DNA of 64,000 bases from Rhynchopus euleeides (GCA_963210315.1 OY723274.1:558001-622000); one strand, 5' to 3'. Positions 1 to 9,762 are shown, counted from the first letter of the stretch. Made by a program: numbers and translations. Notes: generated by a model not told the origin, from the letters alone.

Positions 1-729
1 TCGGTGGTGTGTGGCGTGGCGCGGCGTGGGGTTGGTGGTGTAGCGAGAAATACGCTTCGCACCTCCACGCCTGGTGCGTGTGTCGATGGTGGCTGCAATG
101 CTATGACACAAAGGTTCCTGCTTTTGTGAACCTCTCAAAAGGGTACGACAACCAACGGGATGGAAGGGGGAACAGAGCAAAGGGCTCAGAATTTTCGGCG
201 GTCAGTAGAATCATTTCCGTATCCGCTGCCCGCACGCCCCTCCGTCTGGGGCTCTCGCCTGCTCGCATGCTCGTGTGGCCTGGGCCTGGCTGGCCTCGAC
301 AGCCGCAGCGGCGATGGCTACGTTGTCCCCACACACACCGATGCATCACGGCAACACCCAGTTTGGCAGGGGCAAACCACGGGTCATCGGGGGCGAGAAG
401 GGCCTAGAGACCATAACACCCATCATTAGCAGCCCGCAACACAGGGCTCTGTCACACTCACTCGGAACCCTCATCATGGGGGAGGGGAGGGGGGGTTAAC
501 GAGGGGAGACACACCGGGCGGCACCTCCCCCCCCGTCATTTTTACGCGCAAGGGCACCCTCCGATCGACACTGTCATCACCCCCCCCCCTCTTCCCGGTA
601 CCCCCCCCCCTCCCCAGGTGGGCACAGCTTTAGTCGAAACAACAGCCGCCGCACACACCAACCCGCTACCCGCCCTGCCCTGCACCCCACCACCAAAACA
701 GCCTCGCAGGGACACCTCACACAACACAC
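1..729. other. Left-edge spacer without a supported gene
   Basis: Short open frames exist on both strands, but none shows a recognisable domain or a plausible start. The stretch is C-rich, with several poly-C runs between 530 and 620, and it ends in the (CA)n tract at 730-750. I see no RNA gene or repeat shared with the rest of the window. Confidence 0.5.
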
Positions 730-750
730 CCACACACACACACACACACA
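730..750. repeat. (CA)n microsatellite, insertion site of a solo retrotransposon 3' end
   Basis: Pure CA dinucleotide run directly followed by the 5'-truncated RT1-family tail, which itself ends in (CA)n. The arrangement CA tract, element end, CA tract is what insertion into a CA microsatellite would give. Confidence 0.85.
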
Positions 751-752
751 GC

Positions 753-830
753 AGGGGTGGGCGGGGAGTGGGCACAAATCCGCGCAGGGTTACCCACTTA
801 AAACCACAATCACTACACACACACACACAC
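753..830 (+). mobile_element. 5'-truncated RT1-family copy (3' terminal 60 bp plus CA tail)
   Basis: This segment matches 9557-9634, the 3' end of the full-length element RT1, with about two mismatches. It includes the shared string CACTTAAAACCAC just before the CA tail. Extreme 5' truncation is normal for target-primed reverse transcription. The copy has (CA)n on both sides, so RT1 itself is not the only member of the family found in CA repeats. Confidence 0.85.
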
Positions 831-961
831 CCCCCTCTCTCCCTCTGTTCGTTGCTTTTGCGCCTCTCCATCGCACCCCTCCGCACGGTGGGATCTCCCC
901 CCTCGCCATTGCAGATTGCGGATGCAACGGGGTGCTATGGTTTGCAATAGGGATGCAAACC

Positions 962-984
962 CACACACACACACACACACACAC
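962..984. repeat. (CA)n microsatellite at the 5' junction of RT1
   Basis: A CA run ends immediately before the first base assigned to RT1, GGAGGAGAG. The matching CA run at the 3' side starts at 9618. The true target-site duplication cannot be resolved inside a dinucleotide repeat. Confidence 0.85.
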
Positions 985-1011
985 AGGAGGAGAGAGGGAT
1001 ACACGGGCAGG

Positions 1012-3495
1012 ATGTCACAGGCCGACCTCCACGGGGTCTCCTCCGGTAACACCGGCCCCCAGGCCGGTGGCCAACAGGCCGCCCCCCTGCCCCCCCTCGT
1101 TTTCAACGAACCCCGGGAATACACCCTCGGGCCCCTCCCCCCCCTGTACCGCGCGGCGCATGTCCGCGCCATCCTCCGCCATCTCCAGTGGGAGGCGCAT
1201 GTCGAGGAGCCGAAGGACGGCGTAGCCGTCGTCATCGCGGACAGCCCCCCCCCCTCTGGCACCCCCCCCACATGGTCGGTGCAGGTGAACGGCAAGGCCG
1301 TGGCCCTCACGGACACGGCGATGCTGGAGGAGGAGAAGCGGCGGCTGGCGGAGGAGCGGAAGAAGGGAGAGGAGCTGGACCGCCTCAAGAGGCGGTACGA
1401 CGGCCTCCAGGCCAGAGTGCGGGAGGAGCGCGAGGCGGCGGCGAAGGCGGGCCGGGCCGCCAAGTCCAGGACGCACCTGGGGAAGACCGGACGCGGGGGT
1501 GGCGCCGCAGCGGCTGCGCAGCAACACGCGCAGCAGGCCCGCCAGCGCGTGGAGCGGCTCCAGAAGGACCTGGAGCGTCTGGGCCGCCGCCTGGTGGCCC
1601 TCGGCCATGACCCCGCCGCAGCCACCGCCGCCGCCACCGCAGCTGACCCCGGCGCCAGTGCCCCCACGCAGGACGGCGTACCCGCGCTGCAGCAGGAGGT
1701 GCAGCGCCTGCATGATCTGCTCAAGGAGCAGCAGAGACAGCAGGACCTGCAACGGCAGCGCCTTGAGCAACAACTCGCTGCACAACAAGGCCACCAGCAA
1801 GCGACCACGCAAGGGGAGCGCGCCGAAGTGCGGCGACTTCAACAGGAGCTTGGGGAGCAGAGGGCAGCCGCGCAGGAGGAGCACGCCGAGGTACGGCGAC
1901 TCCATCAACAGCTCGGGGAGCAGCAAGCCCGGCAGGATGAGCTCCTGCAGCGCCTGGCAGCCCAGCAGCGCCAGCTGGACGACCTCCAGGAGCGTCCCGC
2001 CGCGACCCCCCCTCAGCCTGGCACGCCGAAGGCTGTGCGCGAGCTGAAGACGCAGCTGGAGGGGCAGGGCGTGGAGCACGCCCGAGTGCACGGGGAGCTG
2101 CGCGGCCTGCTTGTTGGCCTGCGCAAGGACGCGGAGAGCGGCCTCGGGGAAGAGCGCCGCAGGGGTGAGGCCCTCGGCGGGAGGGCGGCGAAGCTGGAGG
2201 CGAGCCTCCGGGCAGTGCGGGAGCAGCTGCAGCAGCACGCCACCCGCCACGACCAGGGCGAGGAGCACCGCAACGCCCTGCTCGCGGAGGTGCAGGGGGC
2301 CCGGGAGGCGATGCTGGGGCTGCAGGGGAGCGTGGGGGAGGCGCAGCAGGCACTGCCCCAGCTCCAGGCGAAATCCCTGCAGACGGGGATGAGCGGCCTC
2401 CGCAAGGAGCTCAAGTCCTTCAAGGACGAGCAGAGGAGGGTGAGCAGCGCGGGGCAGGCAGAGGTCGCCCGCATCACGGCCGCGCTGAGCGAGCAGCAGC
2501 AGAAGGGGGTGGAGCTGCTGTCGCGTATGGCCGCCGTCGCCGATGAGGGGCGCCTCAGCCAAGCCCAGGCGGACGCGCGCCTGACAGCCGCCCTCGCCGA
2601 CGTGCAGGCGACAGCGCAAGCGACTGCGGAAGGCCTGCGGGCCGCGAGCGAGCAGCAGCTGGGCGAGCTCCGGGAGGAGCTGGGCAGGCAGCGCGTGGGC
2701 AACGATGCCCAGCAGGCCATGGTGGCGGACGGGCGGCGGCAGCTGGAGGGGATGCGCGCCGAGCTCGCTGAATCACAGCGGGCAGTCGCGGAGGAGACGA
2801 GGGCGCACCTCGCCGAGCTCCACCACCACTACCATGCCCAGCCCGCCCGGGGGAGGCCAGGTGAGCAGCGCAGGAGCCGGTGCCGCTCCCCGCGGCGGGC
2901 CCGCAAACGCGAGGGCAGGGACACCTCCAGGGAACGGGAGAGGGCCTCGGCGACCCTGCAAGAGGTCATCCGCGAGGATGCGCAGGTGAGGGAGGCGCTG
3001 CTCCATGCAAATGCAACGGCAACGGCAGCAACAACAACAGCAACAACGGCGCCACCCCCCCCAGTGGCGGCAACAGCGGAGCCGGCCAAGACTGAAACGG
3101 CAGTCGCGCCACCACCGGCGGGGGCTGACCAACCTGCCCCTACAGCCAACGCTGACCTCGAACCCCCCGCGTCTGATAGCAACAACAACACCACCACCGC
3201 CACCTCCGCAGCGCCCGCAGCCGCCCCTGCGCCCGGGGATACACCCGTGCCCGCACCGCAGCAGCAGCAGCAGCCTGACCCCGGATGCGGAGGCGAAGGG
3301 CAGCCCCCGGCGTCCGAGCAGCTACCCCCCCCTCAGCAACCCGCGCTCGGGAACAAAGGGGCCGAGGCCGGACAAGGGGACGCGGCAGCTGATCAGGACG
3401 TCAACGACACACCCCGGGTGGCGGGGAAGGGCGCGGGCAAGAACGGCAAGGCACCCCGACTGTGGAGGGGGGCTAAGCGCTACACCCCCTACTAG
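1012..3495 (+). CDS. RT1 ORF1: coiled-coil nucleic-acid-binding-type protein
   Basis: 827 residues. The open frame extends upstream to 916, but that part lies outside the element and crosses the CA repeat, so the ATG at 1012 is preferred. Residues roughly 100-640 are Ala/Glu/Gln/Arg-rich heptad-like sequence, predicted to be a long coiled coil. A basic Arg/Ser patch follows near 625-650, and the C-terminal 180 residues are low-complexity Pro/Ala/Thr/Gln. No zinc knuckle or RRM is evident. ORF1 proteins of non-LTR elements usually coat the element RNA, and coiled-coil trimerisation is common; that role is inferred from position. The frame ends in TAG and ORF2 continues in the same frame directly after it. 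Confidence 0.85.
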   Translation: MSQADLHGVSSGNTGPQAGGQQAAPLPPLVFNEPREYTLGPLPPLYRAAHVRAILRHLQWEAHVEEPKDGVAVVIADSPPPSGTPPTWSVQVNGKAVALTDTAMLEEEKRRLAEERKKGEELDRLKRRYDGLQARVREEREAAAKAGRAAKSRTHLGKTGRGGGAAAAAQQHAQQARQRVERLQKDLERLGRRLVALGHDPAAATAAATAADPGASAPTQDGVPALQQEVQRLHDLLKEQQRQQDLQRQRLEQQLAAQQGHQQATTQGERAEVRRLQQELGEQRAAAQEEHAEVRRLHQQLGEQQARQDELLQRLAAQQRQLDDLQERPAATPPQPGTPKAVRELKTQLEGQGVEHARVHGELRGLLVGLRKDAESGLGEERRRGEALGGRAAKLEASLRAVREQLQQHATRHDQGEEHRNALLAEVQGAREAMLGLQGSVGEAQQALPQLQAKSLQTGMSGLRKELKSFKDEQRRVSSAGQAEVARITAALSEQQQKGVELLSRMAAVADEGRLSQAQADARLTAALADVQATAQATAEGLRAASEQQLGELREELGRQRVGNDAQQAMVADGRRQLEGMRAELAESQRAVAEETRAHLAELHHHYHAQPARGRPGEQRRSRCRSPRRARKREGRDTSRERERASATLQEVIREDAQVREALLHANATATAATTTATTAPPPPVAATAEPAKTETAVAPPPAGADQPAPTANADLEPPASDSNNNTTTATSAAPAAAPAPGDTPVPAPQQQQQPDPGCGGEGQPPASEQLPPPQQPALGNKGAEAGQGDAAADQDVNDTPRVAGKGAGKNGKAPRLWRGAKRYTPY

Positions 3496-6400
3496 GGGGT
3501 GAGGCGCCCCCTCAAGGGGGGACCCGGCCTACACCCTAAGGCTTCCGGTTCCCCCGGCGGGGGCGCCGACCAGGGGATAGGGGGAGCGCCCGTGGCGCAG
3601 CACCCTCTCGCCGCCGGCGAACCCTCCCCACAACCCCCCCATAGAAAACCAAAACCCGCAGGGACAGGAGTAACCTCTGCGGGACCCTTAGATAGAGCGA
3701 GAGAGCATAGAAGCCACGCCCCTGGGGCAGGAGAACCCCGGGGGCTTCGGGGAGGAGGGGGACAGGAGTACTCCCCCTCCTCAGTAGAGCAGGACGACCG
3801 ATGGCTGGCAGAGATGGCGCAACGACTGCTGGCAGTGCGAGAGGCGGTGGCGAAAGATGGCAACTGCCAATACACCGGCCTCGCGGTGCAATGTGCGGGA
3901 TGGACGGCGGCCTCTCTCAGAGCAGCTGTAGTCGAAGCCCTGGGACAGGACGCCGAGAGGCGAGCAACCTACGCGCCCGATATAGATGACCCCCGGGCAC
4001 CCCCGTCCTACGACGACTACATCGCGGCGCAGGCACAGAGCGGGGTCTACGGGGACGGGGCTACACTCAGGGTAGCGGCTGAGGTGTTGGGGGCCCAGGT
4101 GTGGGTACTCGGCACTACGGATAGGCTGTACCTGGGGCGCGTCGGGTCAGGCGACAAAGTGATATGCCTCACGTGGAGGCCCTTCCACTACGACGTGCTG
4201 CGCATCCCCCTCACGCTAGCCAGGGAGTTAGCAGCCTCCACCACAAACAGATGGAAACTCCCCACCGCGACTCCCACCCCTCCTCCAGTAGCTCCAACCG
4301 CAACCGCTGCTACCACAATCTCCCCGTTACGCGGCCCTGCTCCCAGGCCGCCGCCGCGACGCCCCGCGCCGCGGCCAGCGTCTCCTGGGGTACTCAGGGT
4401 GGCGTCAGCCAACGTCACGTCGCTGTCAACCCACTTGTGTGATGTGGCGGACCTGAAGGCAGACGTTGTGGCCCTGCAAGAAACACGTGTCCCGGACCCC
4501 AGCAAGGGCACGCTCAGCAGCTACTTCGCGGCCCACGGCTGGTCCATGCACTGGGGTAAGGGCATGCCCAAGGTCAAGGGGGCCAATGGCTACGAGCAGA
4601 CCCGACCCGGAGGAGTGGCAGTCATGGCAAAAGAGGGCCTGGTAGCGCAAGTGGTGCAACCGAAGACCAAGCTGGAAAAGAAGCTGCATGACAGTACCCG
4701 CCTGGTACACGTGGTGCTCGCAACCAGTAACGGCAAGACAGCGCTCCACATCCTGTGCGTTTATGGTCACTCTGGGATGGAGGTGCGAGTGCAGCGGGAG
4801 ACCCTCCTGCAGGAGGCGCTGGACCTCGCAGCCGGCCTGGGGCAGGTGCCCGTGTTGCTGCTGGGGGACCTCAACACCAACCCGGAGACCAGTGCCGTCC
4901 TATCCCAGGCCTGCCGGGTGGGTGGTTGGACCGATGCGGCGGTCTCATACGCAGAGCTGAAACAGCAGGAAGTTCGGAACACCTGCTGGGCATCGAAGGA
5001 AGGCACCAGACTGGACATCTGCCTGCTGAACCCCTGCGCGGCGCCGGCCTTGCGCTCCGTCGAGGTGGCAGAAAAGGGCGAATACGGCATCCCCACGCAC
5101 TGCCCGCTCTTCGTCGACCTCGATCTCGCCGCCTTCCGCCGACCGAAGCAAATCTGCATCCTCCCCGCCCCCTTTCCTAAGTGCAGGCCCACGCTCGGGG
5201 GCGCTGCCGCCAGAGAGGTGCTGCTGGATGTGCTAACCGCAGAGGAAACGAAAGAGGGTGCAACAGGAGCGCAACTCCTCCGCCGGGCCTCAGCCTGCAG
5301 CGAGAACTTCCTGAAGCGTGTCCACGTGGGCCAACTCGGAAGGCAGGAAACGGCGTACACGGGCAGGGCGGAGGGTTACCACATGCAGCGGTCGAGGGTG
5401 GCCACCAAACACCGCCCCGCCTCCGCCCGAGGAGCGGGCGACAAGAACACCCGGGCGAAGGACAAGCTGTTGGGGAACCTCCGGACCCTCATCCTGGAGG
5501 GCCGCCACCGACTGCTGGAGTCTGCGCCATACCCCCCCACACCCAACGAAGAGCACGCCTGGGGCGCTGCGAAGAAGCGGCTGAAGGGAGGGGGCCTTCC
5601 CCCGGGGCTGGAGGCGGCGCTGGCGGGCACCACCTCACAACTGCCGGACCTCGAGACGATGGAGATGGCCCTTGTCGCCCTGGAGGGATCTCAGCGAGGC
5701 ATGTTCGACGCGCTCCGCGACGAAAGACTCCGCACGTGGAAGGCGAGGATGCAGAAGGCCTGGACGCAGGAGGCGGGGATAGTGTTCTCGTACCTCGCAG
5801 ACCGCTTCTGCGCCCCTACCACCTTCATGCGCCGCGAGGATGGCTCCTTCACGGCCTGCCCCAAGGAGGCGGATGAACTGCTGAGGAGCGATACTGCGTG
5901 GGGGGGCTACTTCCGGAAGTATGCGACGACGCCTGAGCCTCGCTGGGACACCTTCCGACAGAGGTACAGCGACTTCCTCCCTGACCCGGCCGAGATGGAG
6001 TGTAAGACCATTACGGCAGAAGACGTTGGGACAGCGCTGGCTAAAATGTCTACATCCACCTCGCCGGGCCTACACGGCTGGAGGGTGCACGAGCTGCGGC
6101 AACTCCCAGGGGACCTCCTCAAGTTGTTCGCGGAGGTGTTCAATGAGGTCGAGAGATCGGGCGAATGGCCGGAGCAGCTGATGCACGCCATGATTTGCCT
6201 CATTCCCAAGCCCGGCAGCTCAGGTGAGCCGCTGTCGCAGCGCCCCATCAGCATCACTCCCGTGCTGTACAGGGTGTGGGCAGCAATCCGAGTGAAGCCT
6301 GCGCTGAAGTGGCTGGAGAGCATTGCGCCTGAGGACTTGCACGGATGCAGACCTGGCCACGGCGCGGAGGACCTCATCTGGCACCTGGCAGCACGGATCG

Positions 6401-9400
6401 AAGAGGCCCACCTCACAGGACAGCCACTGTACGGTGTCGCCCTAGACTTTAAGAAATGCTTCGACACGGTGCCGATTGACCTGACCTTCTGTCTAGCTGC
6501 GGAGCTCGGCTTCGACGGCCGAGTCCTGCGCACCCTGCGGGCAGCGTACGGGTCAATGCAGCGGCACTTCCGGGTAAGCGGCACTATCGGGGAGGGCTTC
6601 CTGCCAACCAACGGCATCATGCAGGGCTGCCCCATTAGCGTCGTGCTGATCAACGTGCTGGTGGGTGTATGGATGCGCATGGCGGAGCACCGGCAGGGCA
6701 CGAGGGCGTTGTCGTTTGTGGACGATGTGTACGCGGTGACCCCCAGCCCGGGGACCTTGCAAGCAGTGGTGGATGACTCTGCAGATTTCTCCCACGATAC
6801 CGGGATGGTAATATGCGCAGAGGTCAAGTCACATGTCTTCTCGACGTCCCCCGAGCCGTTGACCCCGATAGTCTACCGGACACGGGACGGCACGGCTACC
6901 CCCCTTCGACAGCGCGATAGCTTCGACTGCCTCGGGGCCATGCTGCATGCGCGCCCGCTCGAGGGACCCGAGGTGCCCAAATCGGAGCGCGTCGCCCGCC
7001 GAAAAGAGGGCGCAGAGCAGAACCTGCGCAGGACCTCGGCACTGCCCCTACCGGTGCAGTGGAAGGGGCAGGCAGCAGCGATGACAGCGGGGTCCAGGCT
7101 CTACTACGACGCCCTGGTCACCCGCTGGGAGGACGCCGACATCAGGCGATGGAGGGGGCTCTTCGTCGCCGCGCTGTGGTCCGGACCCCCCCGCAGGGCG
7201 CGGGAGGCTGTGCTGGATGTCCTCCACCATGCACATCGGGTGGACCCCGCCGTCGCCCCCCGCTACCGGCAGATCACCACCTGGGCCATGCAGGTCAAGA
7301 AGTGGGGCCGCTGCAGGGTTCTGTCTGAGACGGCTTGGGATAGCAGAGTGAGGCTTACAGGGACAGGCCCCTTCGCGCTTTTCCGAGCGGCCCTTCGGTG
7401 GATAGGATGGAGCTGGAGCACGGCGACCACCCTATCTTACACTGATGAAGCGGGACGGAGCATAGTCTTCGACCCCACCGCAGCAACAACGAGCGGATGG
7501 GGGATCTTCGCTCATGACCTCCGCCAGGCCCTACGTACACAGGTGGCCAAGGCGCTGGCTGGTCGTCGTGACGACTTTGCGGGCGCTCAGCACGGCATCG
7601 ACGGGCAAGCCACACGCTGCGTCCTGGAGGGAGAGGGCGCCGCGGTCACGGGATACCAACGGGGCCTCCTTCGTTCCGTCATTGCAGGGGCGGTGCCTGT
7701 CCGAGGGCGCACGGGGCAGGGCGGGATCTGCCGATACTGCAACGCAGGCACCCCCGAGACGGTGATGCACCTATGGTGGGAGTGCTCCGCGTGGGACCCA
7801 ATCCGACAAAACCACCCCATTACGGCTGTGGACCGGTCAACCTGGCCACCTTGCTTGGCGTTATGCGGGGTGGCGCCCGCCTTTAGACACGGCATCCCGG
7901 AGGACAGGCAGCCCCTGCCACTATCCTTCGCACGCAGGGTGGATATAGTGGCGCAGCTGCACCGCTACTTCATTGCAATCCTCTCGGCGCGGCAGGAGAA
8001 AGATGGACTGCTCGACCGCTCCGCGCGCCACCACCGCACCCTTCACTATCCATGGGGGTGGTGCACACCCAACCCCGAACAGGCCTGCATCCCTGTGCGG
8101 GCGCCGTCCACTGTCAAACAGACGTGGGGCAAGCGCCCCCCGGAGCTGTGGGTGGCCCTCTGCGACTGGCTGCGGGGCCTGAAATGGGGGCCGCAGGGAG
8201 GGGAGCACACCGTGACCCTCATGGAGTTGGCTGTCGACTTCGAGCTGTCGACCGGCCTCACCCTCCCAGAAGTCGAAACGCGCCGCATCCGCCCCCACAC
8301 ACCTGACCCCCCTGAGAGGGGGCCGCGGGAGGCCCGCCCACGCATCCCCGAGGGCGCATCCCCGGGGCTCACCCTCTACTTCGACGGCGGAGCAAGGGAC
8401 AACGGCACCCCCTTCGCCCTGGCGGGTGCAGGTGCGGTGCTCTACCGAGACGGCCTCAAGGTGTCGGAAGAGATCCTCCCTCTGCTGAACGTACGCAGCA
8501 ACAACATCGCTGAGTACGAAGGGGTTCGGGCGGGCCTACGGCTGCTCAGAAGGGGCGACCCGCCCCCTGAGGGGAACGTTACGGTGCGGGGTGACTCGCA
8601 GGTGGTGCTGCGACACCTAAAAGGGGAAGCGGTTTGCCGCGATAAATCCCTCCGCCCCCTCTTCCTCAGCACGGCACGGCTGGCTGCCGACCTCGGGCCC
8701 CGGATCACCCTTACGTATGAGCACGTGAAAAGGGAACTCAACGTCGATGCGGACGCCCTGAGCAACGCCGCCATGGACGAGGCTGAGAGGCAGGGGGAGA
8801 CCTCGCAGGAGCAGCTGCGGCAGGACTTCGCAGCCTTCCAGAAGAGCATCCTGGGCAAGGCTCACTCGTTGAGGCAGCTCTGCGAGGTGGTGCGCAAGAC
8901 TTCCAAGCAACCATGGCACTGTGGCCACACTGCGAGCTCCACTGTCCTCACCGCGATCGGGGGAACCGTGGCAGGGGGCCTGTCCAGGAGAGCCCAGCTC
9001 AGCCCAGCCACCGAGTCGGTGATGCGCAGCCTCCAAGCGCACACGGCAGGCCCGGGCTTGAACCAGCGGGACACAGCCTTCCACTCCCGCGGCATGGCGT
9101 GGGCCGCAACCTTCGCACCGCAGCCCCACTACCCAGAGGGGTGGCAGCAAGCGGCCCAGCAATGGACTGCCAGCAGCCGGCAAGCCAACGCCCGGACAGG
9201 ACGGTCATGGGAACGACGGGGCGTTGCTCCCCGGACTGCCCCCCCTGGAGCCAGACGGAACGCGAAGATGCTTACCTGCGCTCTGCACTGGAAACCCCGC
9301 TGCGTGGACTGCCGGCGCCGGCGCCTCTCGGAAGAGGACTGCTGCCGGGACCACCACGGGAAGAACGACGGCTTGCAAGTCACCATGGAATTTTGCAAGA

Positions 9401-9558
9401 CGCATCGCATGGGCCGGTGCGGGGACTGCCACAGCAGTGCGAAATCACTCACACACTGTTGCGGCACGCACCACGCTGGCTATGCCTCACGCCCTCCTCG
9501 GAGTGGCACTGAGTTGGCCCCACACTCTAACCCGAGTGGGGCATCCGCTGTGACGTAG
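3496..9558 (+). CDS. RT1 ORF2: OTU protease - EEP endonuclease - reverse transcriptase - RNase H polyprotein
   Basis: About 2020 residues with no ATG until 3813; a GTG lies at 3499. Counting from that GTG: an OTU-type cysteine protease at about 110-235 (DGNCQY with Cys123, His230 in FHYD); an EEP/APE endonuclease at about 299-548 (SANVTSL, LLGDLNTNPE near 456, a THC histidine near 534); a reverse transcriptase at about 880-1150 (ALDFKKCFD with Asp983, NGIMQGCPIS, FVDD near 1075); a CxxC-H-C knuckle at 1411-1431 with HLWWEC; RNase HI at about 1624-1760 (YFDGG, NIAEYEG, GDSQVV, DADALS). A Cys/His-rich module sits at about 1925-1995. All catalytic motifs look intact. The RNase H resembles the plant/archaeal type more than the classic retroviral one, which is an impression from motifs only. 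Confidence 0.93.
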   Translation, partial: GVRRPLKGGPGLHPKASGSPGGGADQGIGGAPVAQHPLAAGEPSPQPPHRKPKPAGTGVTSAGPLDRAREHRSHAPGAGEPRGLRGGGGQEYSPSSVEQDDRWLAEMAQRLLAVREAVAKDGNCQYTGLAVQCAGWTAASLRAAVVEALGQDAERRATYAPDIDDPRAPPSYDDYIAAQAQSGVYGDGATLRVAAEVLGAQVWVLGTTDRLYLGRVGSGDKVICLTWRPFHYDVLRIPLTLARELAASTTNRWKLPTATPTPPPVAPTATAATTISPLRGPAPRPPPRRPAPRPASPGVLRVASANVTSLSTHLCDVADLKADVVALQETRVPDPSKGTLSSYFAAHGWSMHWGKGMPKVKGANGYEQTRPGGVAVMAKEGLVAQVVQPKTKLEKKLHDSTRLVHVVLATSNGKTALHILCVYGHSGMEVRVQRETLLQEALDLAAGLGQVPVLLLGDLNTNPETSAVLSQACRVGGWTDAAVSYAELKQQEVRNTCWASKEGTRLDICLLNPCAAPALRSVEVAEKGEYGIPTHCPLFVDLDLAAFRRPKQICILPAPFPKCRPTLGGAAAREVLLDVLTAEETKEGATGAQLLRRASACSENFLKRVHVGQLGRQETAYTGRAEGYHMQRSRVATKHRPASARGAGDKNTRAKDKLLGNLRTLILEGRHRLLESAPYPPTPNEEHAWGAAKKRLKGGGLPPGLEAALAGTTSQLPDLETMEMALVALEGSQRGMFDALRDERLRTWKARMQKAWTQEAGIVFSYLADRFCAPTTFMRREDGSFTACPKEADELLRSDTAWGGYFRKYATTPEPRWDTFRQRYSDFLPDPAEMECKTITAEDVGTALAKMSTSTSPGLHGWRVHELRQLPGDLLKLFAEVFNEVERSGEWPEQLMHAMICLIPKPGSSGEPLSQRPISITPVLYRVWAAIRVKPALKWLESIAPEDLHGCRPGHGAEDLIWHLAARIEEAHLTGQPLYGVALDFKKCFDTVPIDLTFCLAAELGFDGRVLRTLRAAYGSMQRHFRVSGTIGEGFLPTNGIMQGCPISVVLINVLVGVWMRMAEHRQGTRALSFVDDVYAVTPSPGTLQAVVDDSADFSHDTGMVICAEVKSHVFSTSPEPLTPIVYRTRDGTATPLRQRDSFDCLGAMLHARPLEGPEVPKSERVARRKEGAEQNLRRTSALPLPVQWKGQAAAMTAGSRLYYDALVTRWEDADIRRWRGLFVAALWSGPPRRAREAVLDVLHHAHRVDPAVAPRYRQITTWAMQVKKWGRCRVLSETAWDSRVRLTGTGPFALFRAALRWIGWSWSTATTLSYTDEAGRSIVFDPTAATTSGWGIFAHDLRQALRTQVAKALAGRRDDFAGAQHGIDGQATRCVLEGEGAAVTGYQRGLLRSVIAGAVPVRGRTGQGGICRYCNAGTPETVMHLWWECSAWDPIRQNHPITAVDRSTWPPCLALCGVAPAFRHGIPEDRQPLPLSFARRVDIVAQLHRYFIAILSARQEKDGLLDRSARHHRTLHYPWGWCTPNPEQACIPVRAPSTVKQTWGKRPPELWVALCDWLRGLKWGPQGGEHTVTLMELAVDFELSTGLTLPEVETRRIRPHTPDPPERGPREARPRIPEGASPGLTLYFDGGARDNGTPFALAGAGAVLYRDGLKVSEEILPLLNVRSNNIAEYEGVRAGLRLLRRGDPPPEGNVTVRGDSQVVLRHLKGEAVCRDKSLRPLFLSTARLAADLGPRITLTYEHVKRELNVDADALSNAAMDEAERQGETSQEQLRQDFAAFQKSILGKAHSLRQLCEVVRKTSKQPWHCGHTASSTVLTAIGGTVAGGLSRRAQLSPATESVMRSLQAHTAGPGLNQRDTAFHSRGMAWAATFAPQPHYPEGWQQAAQQWTASSRQANARTGRSWERRGVAPRTAPPGARRNAKMLTCALHWKPRCVDCRRRRLSEEDCCRDHHGKNDGLQVTMEFCKTHRMGRCGDCHSSAKSLTHCCGTHHAGYASRPPRSGTELAPHSNPSGASAVT

Positions 9559-9617
9559 GGGTGGGCGGGGAGTGGGCACAGATCCGCGCAGGGTTACCCA
9601 CTTAAAACCACTATCAC

Positions 9618-9635
9618 TACACACACACACACACC
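9618..9635. repeat. (CA)n tail/target at the RT1 3' end
   Basis: CA run following CTATCACTA at the 3' end of RT1. It may be part of the transcript tail, part of the target, or both. Confidence 0.85.
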
Positions 9636-9762
9636 CATGCAGTGACCCCACCGGAGCCCCACCGTTGCGCAACAAAAATCATCACCCTTCTCCTCCCTCC
9701 CCCCCCCACCCCCGAAGCAAGGCAAGCCACAACCCCCCGCCCCTACCCCACCCCCCTCCTCC

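Larger units (their letters stand above)
985..9635 (+). mobile_element. RT1: full-length non-LTR retrotransposon inserted in (CA)n
   Basis: The element runs from the end of one CA tract to the CA tail after 9618. It has a 27-bp leader, ORF1 (1012-3495), ORF2 (3496-9558) and a 3' UTR of about 60 bp. Both ORFs are open, so this looks like a young, possibly active copy. Enzyme content is OTU protease, EEP endonuclease, RT and RNase H. R1-clade elements of insects such as Mino are known to use (AC)n targets; I infer an analogous preference here but make no clade assignment. The 3' end lies 128 bp beyond the stop codon of the convergent M20 peptidase gene. Confidence 0.9.

Noticed and set aside
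916-1011. Upstream in-frame extension of RT1 ORF1
   Set aside because: It lies outside the element boundary and translates the CA microsatellite into Thr/His repeats; the ATG at 1012 just inside the element is the credible start.
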